Assembly: GCF_900489465.1 (NCBI RefSeq)
Contig: NZ_UEFQ01000024.1
Span: 434,001-498,000, forward strand
Length of the DNA stretch: 64,000 nucleotides
Origin: Aequorivita sp. CIP111184
GTDB taxonomy: Bacteria > Bacteroidota > Bacteroidia > Flavobacteriales > Flavobacteriaceae
Reading direction: 5' to 3'
This document shows positions 18,486 to 25,754 of this stretch, piece after piece. The translations under genes and the position numbers were made by a program. Numbering within the stretch: the first letter of the stretch is position 1; each line of letters opens with the position of its first letter. The notes below the pieces were generated by a model. The model ran no database searches. It saw only the letters and a program-made list of their open reading frames with translations, and was not told where the DNA came from.

Positions 18486-19256
18486 ATGAAAACAATGAAA
18501 ATTACATCTCCACTCGCTTTAACCCTTTTATTTTGTGCTACCCTCTTTATATCCTGCAAGGAAGACCCAAAAAAAACGGAAGAAACCGCGATAGTTCAGG
18601 AAACTACTGAAGCTCCACAAATGGTTACTCATGTTATGACCAAAGAAGATCAGGATAACATGACACCCCAAATGGTTATTGATGATTTTAAGGCTGGTAA
18701 CGAACGCTTTGTTAATCAACAAACCACAAATCGTAACCACGGGGAGCAAATAAGAAAAACAGCATTAGCGCAATATCCAAAAGCCATTGTGCTAAGCTGT
18801 GTGGATAGCCGCGTTCCCGTTGAAGATTTATTTGACCAAGGCATTGGCGACGTTTTTGTTGGTCGTGTAGCAGGTAATTTTGTCAACGAAGATTTACTTG
18901 GCAGTATGGAATTTGCAACCAAAGTAGCTGGAGCAAAACTTGTGATTATTATGGGCCATAAGTACTGTGGCGCTGTGAAAGGCGCCATTGATAACGCCGA
19001 ACTTGGAAACCTAACTGCTATGCTTAAAAAAATAAAACCCGCAGTAAACGCTGTGGAGGAACCACAAGACAAAGCGATCAGAAATTCAAAAAATGACGAT
19101 TTTGTGGAAGCTGTTTCTAATAAAAACGTACTTCTAAATATTGAAAAAACACTTGCTCAAAGTCCAGTATTGGCAGAAATGCAGGAAAAAGGCGAAATTA
19201 AAATTGTTGGGGCAACTTATGACCTGTCTACTGGAAAGGTAACCTTTTTTGAATAA
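18486..19256 (+). CDS. Beta-carbonic anhydrase, lipoprotein
   Basis: 256 residues. Interconverts CO2 and bicarbonate. The lipobox LFISC puts the lipid-anchored cysteine at residue 24, so the enzyme should sit in the envelope rather than the cytoplasm. Zinc ligands Cys105 and Asp107 with Arg109 (LSCVDSR) and His158/Cys161 (GHKYCGA) are all present. A linker rich in Glu/Thr separates anchor and enzyme. It is divergent from a TetR gene and leads a run of DUF2490, NhaA and other cation-handling genes, suggesting a role in pH or inorganic carbon balance. Confidence 0.93.
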   Translation: MKTMKITSPLALTLLFCATLFISCKEDPKKTEETAIVQETTEAPQMVTHVMTKEDQDNMTPQMVIDDFKAGNERFVNQQTTNRNHGEQIRKTALAQYPKAIVLSCVDSRVPVEDLFDQGIGDVFVGRVAGNFVNEDLLGSMEFATKVAGAKLVIIMGHKYCGAVKGAIDNAELGNLTAMLKKIKPAVNAVEEPQDKAIRNSKNDDFVEAVSNKNVLLNIEKTLAQSPVLAEMQEKGEIKIVGATYDLSTGKVTFFE

Positions 19257-19264
19257 AAAATTTT

Positions 19265-19334
19265 AAAGAGTGGCCAAAAAAAAATGCATCGAATTTAGAT
19301 TAGTTTGTTTTTTAGCATTAATGGCCACTCTTTT
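19265..19334 (+). terminator. Long-loop hairpin after carbonic anhydrase
   Basis: Perfect 12-bp arms (AAAGAGTGGCCA and TGGCCACTCTTT) enclose 45 bases containing a further AATGC/GCATT pairing, and the right arm ends in TTTT. It lies 8 bases after the stop. It acts as a terminator or as a processed 3' structure. Confidence 0.55.
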
Positions 19335-19383
19335 CTCTTAGTCCCAATTTGAGTATTAAAAAAAACTTTACAAATAAATTATA

Positions 19384-20043
19384 ATGGAGAAACGATTTTT
19401 TTTATTGGCTTTCCTATTGCCGCTTTTGGCTATTGGCCAAGACAGTAACTTCGGAAATTGGATCATTTATTTCGGAAATAAAAAAATTGACAATAAATGG
19501 AACTTGCATCACGAAGTTCAATACAGAAACTATAACGCCATTGGCGATCTTGAACAACTATTGCTTCGCACAGGTCTAGGCTATAATCTTACCGAAAACA
19601 ACAACAATTTACTGCTAGGTTACGGCTATATTTTAAGCGAAAACTACATTGGTACAACAAACGATAAAAACTCGGTAAACGAGCATAGAATTTACCAACA
19701 ATTTATTACCAGACAACAAATAAACCGCGTTGGTGTTCAGCACAGATATCGCTTTGAGCAACGTTTTATGGAAGCTGATTTTAAACTCCGCTTTCGTTAT
19801 TTTTTAGGTCTAAACGTGTCTTTAAACAATGCTGAAATAATCGACAAAACAATATATTTTTCGGCCTACAACGAAATTTTCCTAAATACAGAGAACAATG
19901 TTTTTGACAGAAACAGACTATACTCGGGCTTGGGTTATAAACTGAATAAATCTTTAAAGTTTGAAATTGGCTATATGAACCAGTTTCTAGCCGGAGGTAA
20001 AAATAAGGATCAGTTGAACATTATTACCTTTTTTAATTTCTAA
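19384..20043 (+). CDS. DUF2490 domain protein, probable outer membrane beta-barrel
   Basis: 219 residues. Signal peptide MEKRFFLLAFLLPLLAIGQ is followed by alternating aromatic and polar strands (WNLHHEVQYRNYN, RYFLGLNVSLNNAE) and ends in a phenylalanine (TFFNF), as in outer membrane barrels. This matches the DUF2490 family, whose function is unknown. It lies 127 bases after the carbonic anhydrase and 9 bases before nhaA, so it is probably co-transcribed with nhaA. A second DUF2490 gene lies at 22867. Confidence 0.82.
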   Translation: MEKRFFLLAFLLPLLAIGQDSNFGNWIIYFGNKKIDNKWNLHHEVQYRNYNAIGDLEQLLLRTGLGYNLTENNNNLLLGYGYILSENYIGTTNDKNSVNEHRIYQQFITRQQINRVGVQHRYRFEQRFMEADFKLRFRYFLGLNVSLNNAEIIDKTIYFSAYNEIFLNTENNVFDRNRLYSGLGYKLNKSLKFEIGYMNQFLAGGKNKDQLNIITFFNF

Positions 20044-20052
20044 AACACCCCT

Positions 20053-21369
20053 ATGCCAACCAGTAAAATTTTAAGTCCTTTTCAAAAATTCACCAAAATT
20101 GAAAGTTTCAGCGGTATTTTGCTGATGCTAGCCACGGTTATTGCGCTTATCTGGGCAAACTCGTCATTTTCCGATAGCTACGTTTCGCTATGGAACTCAA
20201 AAATAGGTTTCAGTTTTACGGGTTTTGAACTTTACAAACCGCTATTGCTTTGGATTAATGATTTATTGATGGCCATCTTCTTTTTTGTAATTGGTCTGGA
20301 AATAAAGCGTGAGTTTTTGGTAGGCGAACTCAACTCTACAAAGAAAGTGGTTTTTCCTTTGGTGGGCGCCTTGGGCGGAATGGTGCTTCCTGTACTTTTC
20401 TTTATACTTATAAACCAATACCCTGACACTGCACGTGGCTGGGGCGTACCAATGGCTACTGATATTGCCTTTGCTTTAGCAATACTAAAATTACTGGGAG
20501 ATAAGGTGCCTATGGCGCTCAAAATTTTTCTTACCGCATTCGCCATTATAGACGATATGGGTGCGGTGCTAATCATCGCCATTTTTTACAGCGGAAACAT
20601 ACAAATAATGATGCTACTTTTTGCTTTGATACTATTGGCGGTGCTTTATTTTTTATCGTATAAAGGTATTTATTCAAAATTTTTATTGGTGCTAGTGGGC
20701 GCTGTAGTATGGTTCTTATTCTTGAAAAGCGGAATACACCCTACAATTGCGGGACTGTTGCTGGCTTTTTCGGTTCCACTGCGGCAGAAAATAAATACAG
20801 AAACTTTTATTGGTTCGTTAAACTTTATTTCAGAAAATATAAAAATCAACCCAGAAAAAACGAAACTCGTGCTTTCTGAAGTACAAATTGAGGCAATAGA
20901 CAATCTTGAAGATTGGACGGCAAAATACCAATCGCCACTGCAGCATTTAGAGCACCGTCTTCACGATTGGGTAGCCTATTTTATAATTCCGCTTTTTGCA
21001 TTGGCAAATGCCGGAGTGGTACTTAATACAGATATCCCGTTAGACCAATCTCTCATTATAACCATCATCATCTGTTTGGTTGCTGGAAACAGTATTGGCA
21101 TTACAAGCTTGGTCTTTTTGGCGAAAAAACTAAAGTTAATCACTATGCCCAAGGAAATTAATATGAAGCATATTGTAGGAGTTTCCTTTATAGCTGGAGT
21201 AGGCTTCACTATGGCCATTTTTATAGCCAGTCTTGCCTTTGCAAACAGGCCGGAATATTTAGACTCAGCCAAAATAGGCATTCTTATTGGCTCATTAATT
21301 TCTGGTATTATAGGTTATTTAATACTAGCCCGATCATCAAAAAAGAATACGAACACCCAAAAAATATAG
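20053..21369 (+). CDS. nhaA: Na+/H+ antiporter NhaA
   Basis: 438 residues, polytopic inner membrane antiporter exporting Na+ in exchange for protons. The ion-binding aspartates are recognisable: Asp137 (MATDIAF) and the Asp167-Asp168 pair (AIIDDMGA). About twelve membrane helices are present and a charged loop occurs near residues 290-310. It starts 9 bases after the DUF2490 gene and ends 2 bases before a small lipoprotein gene, so the three probably share a transcript. Confidence 0.95.
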   Translation: MPTSKILSPFQKFTKIESFSGILLMLATVIALIWANSSFSDSYVSLWNSKIGFSFTGFELYKPLLLWINDLLMAIFFFVIGLEIKREFLVGELNSTKKVVFPLVGALGGMVLPVLFFILINQYPDTARGWGVPMATDIAFALAILKLLGDKVPMALKIFLTAFAIIDDMGAVLIIAIFYSGNIQIMMLLFALILLAVLYFLSYKGIYSKFLLVLVGAVVWFLFLKSGIHPTIAGLLLAFSVPLRQKINTETFIGSLNFISENIKINPEKTKLVLSEVQIEAIDNLEDWTAKYQSPLQHLEHRLHDWVAYFIIPLFALANAGVVLNTDIPLDQSLIITIIICLVAGNSIGITSLVFLAKKLKLITMPKEINMKHIVGVSFIAGVGFTMAIFIASLAFANRPEYLDSAKIGILIGSLISGIIGYLILARSSKKNTNTQKI

Positions 21370-21371
21370 CT

Positions 21372-21641
21372 ATGCAAAAATATAAATTGTTCATCGTTTT
21401 AGTTATTGTGTTAGTGGCATTCTTAACCTCTTGTGAAAATGGCATTAGCGCTGTAGAAAGCCAGTTAAACAATCTTACTAACAAAGCGAACCAGCTAGAT
21501 TCAGTAATTAACACTGAAATGGATAAGGTTATAAAACTCGATTCAATAATTAATCTGGAAGACCTAAAGGTTAAAAAACTGGACTCAATAGTGGAAAAAA
21601 CTTCATCAAACCTTGATTCTATTTTGAACAAATATAAGTGA
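21372..21641 (+). CDS. Small coiled-coil lipoprotein
   Basis: 89 residues. The signal with lipobox FLTSC (Cys21) is followed by a regular heptad pattern with repeated LDSI units (KLDSIINLE, KKLDSIVEK, NLDSILN), resembling Lpp-type or trimeric coiled-coil lipoproteins. The unit LDSI recurs four times at 14-22 residue spacing. It follows nhaA by 2 bases. No family is recognised; a structural role tied to the transporter is only an inference. Confidence 0.7.
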   Translation: MQKYKLFIVLVIVLVAFLTSCENGISAVESQLNNLTNKANQLDSVINTEMDKVIKLDSIINLEDLKVKKLDSIVEKTSSNLDSILNKYK

Positions 21642-21804
21642 CAGTAAATTCTGGTATCGATTCTAAGACGGAGTTTTGGGATTTCGATTTTAAAAATAAA
21701 AATGAATCACAAAAGAATGCTATGAACGGTTAAGAAAAAAATATCATTTTTTAATCGCTGAATCTCCAGCAAAGTTTGAGAATCACTATCATAAAACTAT
21801 AATA

Positions 21805-22300
21805 ATGGATAGTGTCCAGTTAAAAATTATTGAAACGGTTGTAGTCTTAGCTGCATTTGCATTAACGCTTTTTGTTATGACCAAATTGGTAAATAGAACT
21901 GTATCAACCAATTTGTTGAAAAAGGTAAGAGGTAAACTCATAAAGAAAGTCATCAACCTAATCAACATTTTAGTTTGTTTAATAATAATCTTAATAATTT
22001 GGGGAGTTGACCAATCAGAATTAGGTGTTTTTATAGGGTCGTTATTAACTGTTTTAGGGATAGCCTTGTTTGCCCGATGGTCAATCCTTTCTAATATAAC
22101 TTCCAGTATCATTTTTTTTTAATCATCCTGTAAAATTGGATGATACAATTACCATAATTGATAAGGACTACGAAACCGAAGGAAGGATGAGCGATATTGG
22201 TATTTTTTTTATTATCCTTAAAACGAAGGAAGGAGAGTAAATAACAATACTCAGCAACGTTTTTATTCAAAAAAAGATAAAAAAGAAAATAAATGATTAA
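21805..22300 (+). pseudogene. Broken small-conductance mechanosensitive channel (MscS family)
   Basis: The first 105 codons encode helices and the MscS pore start (GSLLTVLGIALFARWSILSN). A nine-T run at 22112-22120 then shifts the frame; with eight T the frame continues NHPVKLDDTITIIDKDYE and IGIFFIILKTKEG. A second lesion, TAA at 22238-22240, stops even the repaired frame, and the tail NVFIQKKIKK resumes up to 22300. Two independent defects argue for a real pseudogene. The family releases solutes on osmotic downshift. Confidence 0.85.
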
Positions 22301-22877
22301 GTCCATTTTAGCGGTTGTTGCAATTTTCATTCTTGGAAATTTTTCCAATAGTTTATTCGCTCAACAAAAGTTTGAAAAGGAAAGTCGTTTAGCACAAAGT
22401 GATGTTCCGATGAATGCTTTAAATTTTATAGATTTTTTAGAATTGAAGAATAAAGTAAAATGGTATTTGGAAAAAGGACTGGAAAGGAAAAGTATCGAAG
22501 CCAAATTTAAAAGAAACAGAAAAAAACACAGCGTTGAATTTGATGCACTCGGAAATATTGAAGATGTTGAAATTGAAATAAAATGGGATGAATTAACAAC
22601 ACCACTTAAAAATTCAATAGACACAAGATTGCAAAAAGACTGTATTAAGCACAGAATTGACAAAATCCAAATACAATATACAGGAAATCAAATACCGTTG
22701 TTTTTAAAATTATTCTCTGGAAAACCAACTGAAGATTTGACCGTTAAATATGAAATAATAGTCAAGTGCCGTTCCGAAAAAAGCACTGAATTATTTGAAT
22801 ACCTCTTCACAGATAAAGGACACTTCGTTTTGGCATCCCAAATAATATTTAAACCCAGCTATCATCTTGAATATTAA
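22293..22877 (+). CDS. Secreted or periplasmic protein of unknown function
   Basis: 194 residues with a signal peptide (about 1-24, ending LFAQQ). The mature part is basic and mixed alpha/beta (KWYLEKGLERKSIEAKFKR, VKYEIIVKCRSEKS). No family is recognised. The start overlaps the end of the broken mscS gene by 8 bases, and the stop overlaps the following DUF2490 gene by 11 bases, so it is coupled to that gene and may act with it at the envelope. Confidence 0.7.
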   Translation: MIKSILAVVAIFILGNFSNSLFAQQKFEKESRLAQSDVPMNALNFIDFLELKNKVKWYLEKGLERKSIEAKFKRNRKKHSVEFDALGNIEDVEIEIKWDELTTPLKNSIDTRLQKDCIKHRIDKIQIQYTGNQIPLFLKLFSGKPTEDLTVKYEIIVKCRSEKSTELFEYLFTDKGHFVLASQIIFKPSYHLEY

Positions 22878-23559
22878 TAAATTTCATATAGCCACTTTTA
22901 TTGTGTTCATTCAATTTTTAAATAGTGCATCGGCCCAAAGCACCTATCAGCTTGGGCTGTTGCCATCCGTAAATTTAAATTATAAATTAGAAAATGATTG
23001 GTTTTTAAATACAAAGATAGAATCACGCCACCTTTTACAATCAGGAGAATTCAACAGCAGTACTGAAAGCGAGTATAACTACATTCTCACTGACATTTCA
23101 ATGATTACCGCCAAAAAAGTTGGTTTGAATTCTCGTGTTGCTGGTGGTTATCTTATTAGGCTTCGAGAAGAAAAGTTATTTCATAGATTTATTCAGCAAT
23201 ATACTGTAGTGCAAAGATTGAGTGCTCTTAGGTTGGTACACCGTTTCTCAACAGATCAAACGTTTTCCATAGAAGAAAAACCAGAAATTAGATTAAGATA
23301 TCGCATTGCTTCCGAAATCCCATTAAATGGAGAATCAGTGGACCCACAGGAATTCTATTTTAAATTTAATAACGAATATCTTAACAGTTGGCAGGATTCA
23401 GACTATGACCTTGAAATACGACTTGTTCCACTATTAGGATATAATTTGAAAAATAATGATAAAATAGAGGTGGGTATGGGCTATAGGGTTAATTCATTTC
23501 TGGACAATACTACCCGCCATAGTTTTTGGACGAGTATAAATTGGTTTTTAGAAATATAA
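22867..23559 (+). CDS. DUF2490 domain protein (second copy)
   Basis: 230 residues. Signal peptide FHIATFIVFIQFLNSASAQ precedes a barrel-like domain of DUF2490 type (KLENDWFLNTKIESRHLL, ending SFWTSINWFLEI). The start is TTG, overlapping the previous gene by 11 bases; no ATG occurs near the signal peptide. It is a diverged paralog of the DUF2490 protein encoded at 19384. Predicted outer membrane location; function unknown. Confidence 0.75.
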   Translation: MNINKFHIATFIVFIQFLNSASAQSTYQLGLLPSVNLNYKLENDWFLNTKIESRHLLQSGEFNSSTESEYNYILTDISMITAKKVGLNSRVAGGYLIRLREEKLFHRFIQQYTVVQRLSALRLVHRFSTDQTFSIEEKPEIRLRYRIASEIPLNGESVDPQEFYFKFNNEYLNSWQDSDYDLEIRLVPLLGYNLKNNDKIEVGMGYRVNSFLDNTTRHSFWTSINWFLEI

Positions 23560-23720
23560 CCTTCTCAGAAGAAAAATCTTTTCAGAGAATTAAAACGCAG
23601 CAATTTAAAGCCTTGCTTGCTTACTTGAATGGATAGCTGAGAAGTATTTAATTATTTATTTCCTTATGTTACCGCAATTAGATTAATATATATCTTCGGG
23701 GGCTTTCAAAAAAAAATAGT

Positions 23721-24674
23721 ATGATTGTATCACTGCTTTTAATAGTTTTTGGATTTGCAGGCTTAATATTTGGCGCTAATTGGCTTGTTGATGGCGCTAC
23801 CTCATTAGCGAAAAAGTATAATATTCCAGATTTAGTAATAGGCTTAACTATTGTTGCCTTCGGAACTTCTGCCCCTGAGTTGGTTGTAAACTCCATCGCT
23901 TCAGCAGACGGTCTTTCAGATATTGTTTTGGCAAACGTAATAGGCAGTAACAACTTCAACTTATTTATAATATTGGGATTAGCAGGTTTAATTTACCCAA
24001 TAACTGTTCAGTCTTCCACAGCTTGGAAAGAAATTCCCGTCTCGCTTATAATTACTATCGCTTTAATGGTGCTAGCAAATAATTTCTTCATGGATGGAGA
24101 TTCTGAAATATCAAGACTAGACGGGCTTATTTTACTGATACTTTTTGCAGGCTTTTTGTATTATATGTTTAGACAGTTAAAAACGGATAATACCAATGTT
24201 GTTGTGCAGGTAAACAAATCTAATACAAAAATTTGGGGCTTAATTTTAATTGGTTTCGCAGGTCTTCTAGTAGGTGGAACTTTAGTGGTTGACAACGCCA
24301 TAGCAGTAGCCACCGAATTGGGAACCAGTCAAAAAATAATTGGTCTAACCATAATTGCCGTCGGCACTTCATTGCCCGAATTAGTAACTTCAATAGTCGC
24401 CGCCGTTAAAAGAAATAGTGATATTGCCATAGGTAATGTTATAGGCTCAAACATATTTAATATACTGCTGATTGTTTCAGTTAGTTCATTTATAAATCCG
24501 ATAGCATACAATCAGAACTTTAACCAAGACTTCGCAATACTCATTGGAGGAACTATATTTCTAATAATTTCCATGTTTATAGGAAAAAGAAAAAAACTGG
24601 ACCGTTGGGAAGCCTTACTGTTATTTAGCTTTTATTTAATTTATACTGGCTATTTAGTATTTAAAGAAATTTAA
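23721..24674 (+). CDS. Calcium/sodium antiporter, CaCA family (YrbG-like)
   Basis: 317 residues with about ten helices in two inverted halves. Both alpha-repeats are clear: GLTIVAFGTSAPELVVNS with GNVIGSN-like NVIGSNNFN in the first half, and GLTIIAVGTSLPELVTS with NVIGSNIFN in the second. The conserved glutamates (PEL) bind the cation. It probably exchanges Ca2+ for Na+ or H+ across the inner membrane. It closes the cation-transport cluster that begins with the carbonic anhydrase. Confidence 0.93.
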   Translation: MIVSLLLIVFGFAGLIFGANWLVDGATSLAKKYNIPDLVIGLTIVAFGTSAPELVVNSIASADGLSDIVLANVIGSNNFNLFIILGLAGLIYPITVQSSTAWKEIPVSLIITIALMVLANNFFMDGDSEISRLDGLILLILFAGFLYYMFRQLKTDNTNVVVQVNKSNTKIWGLILIGFAGLLVGGTLVVDNAIAVATELGTSQKIIGLTIIAVGTSLPELVTSIVAAVKRNSDIAIGNVIGSNIFNILLIVSVSSFINPIAYNQNFNQDFAILIGGTIFLIISMFIGKRKKLDRWEALLLFSFYLIYTGYLVFKEI

Positions 24675-24848
24675 AAAACAATTAATTATAGGAGCCGCCA
24701 GATTTCAACACCAAGGTCGCAGAGCGCACTACTCTGAAAAGATAAATATGTATATTTGGAAACTATGCATAATAAAAATTCGAAAACTTGGGCATTGCCA
24801 ACCGTGTTTACGGAATAATCTCAACAAATTTGATTTAAATGAACTGTT

Positions 24849-25172
24849 ATGGAATTAAAACCGATTAAATCTGAAAAGGATTACCGAAATATACTTGAAC
24901 GTCTTGAAATAATTTTTGATGCTCCGGTTGACACAAAAGATGGCGGCGAGGCAGAAATCCTATCATTGCTGATTGAAAATTACGAAAACGAACTTTATCC
25001 AATTGAAGCACCTGACCCGATCGAGGCAATAAAAATAAGAATGGAGGAACTAAATATGCGCCAAAAGAACTTGGTCGGAATAGTAGGTGGAAAAAGTCGA
25101 GTGTCAGAAATCCTAAATAGAAAGAAGAGATTGACTGTAGATATGATTAGGGAACTGGAACGAATACTTTAG
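24849..25172 (+). CDS. HigA-type antitoxin-like helix-turn-helix protein
   Basis: 107 residues of COG5499/HigA style: an N-terminal helical part (ILERLEIIFDAPVDT) and a C-terminal Xre-type helix-turn-helix (about 65-105; LNMRQKNLVGIVGGKSRVSEIL). The partner toxin HigB normally lies immediately upstream. In the 174 bases before this gene only a 17-codon open frame (24765) is visible and no HigB-like sequence, so it appears to be an orphan antitoxin or a free-standing regulator. Confidence 0.78.
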   Translation: MELKPIKSEKDYRNILERLEIIFDAPVDTKDGGEAEILSLLIENYENELYPIEAPDPIEAIKIRMEELNMRQKNLVGIVGGKSRVSEILNRKKRLTVDMIRELERIL

Positions 25173-25269
25173 ATTTCCGCATCGGTTCTTGTCAATAACT
25201 ATCAGCTTTCAAAAAAATAATAAAGGATACCAAAGTATCCCATGAATACTAATCCCGTTACCCACAACT

Positions 25270-25626
25270 ATGGAACAAACTGAATTCTTAGAGAAAAACA
25301 TATTTACTGATTTGAAAAATCTAAATGACGAATCCGAGAAAGACACCGTGCAAATTTTTTCTGAGTCGGAATTTGAAACAGTTCTTGAACGCGTTGAGCA
25401 TTTCGGGATAGGAGTTTATAAAATTGAGTCTTGGCACAATGGTGAAACCTCTGAGGTTGCAGCACACGATGATTTCAAAAAGAAAGCCACAGATCCAAAA
25501 TGGTATAAAAAAGCATTTTTGACATTTAAATCACGTCAACCCGGACTTTCTTATTCTGCAACCTATAAAGTTTCAAATAAACTTTTAGCAAAACAGAATA
25601 CTTTAGACGACGAAGAACTGAGCTAA
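25270..25626 (+). CDS. Hypothetical protein
   Basis: 118 residues, soluble, with no signal peptide. The central part FGIGVYKIESWHNGETSEVAAHDDF and the later WYKKAFLTFKSRQPG are charged and aromatic-rich. I do not recognise a family. Codon use is like the neighbours, so it is probably real. It lies between the HigA-like gene and the RSH gene on the same strand, with gaps of about 100-130 bases, so it may be transcribed alone. Confidence 0.55.
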   Translation: MEQTEFLEKNIFTDLKNLNDESEKDTVQIFSESEFETVLERVEHFGIGVYKIESWHNGETSEVAAHDDFKKKATDPKWYKKAFLTFKSRQPGLSYSATYKVSNKLLAKQNTLDDEELS

Positions 25627-25754
25627 AAACTCCCTTATCCTTAATTATAGCCAGCTGCATTTTTAGCTTTCTTTTTTCCATTTGCCCTTAATTCATATAG
25701 CAACCCCTCATTAATTTTCTTGCCAATTAAATTACTTATCAGTACTTTTAGGTT

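Noticed and set aside
23562-23644. CTTCTCAG/CTGAGAAG inverted repeat after the second DUF2490 gene
   Set aside because: Arms of only 8 bases separated by 67 bases; easily chance.
24694-24848. Remains of a higB toxin gene
   Set aside because: No frame with HigB-like residues could be read; only a 17-codon frame is open.
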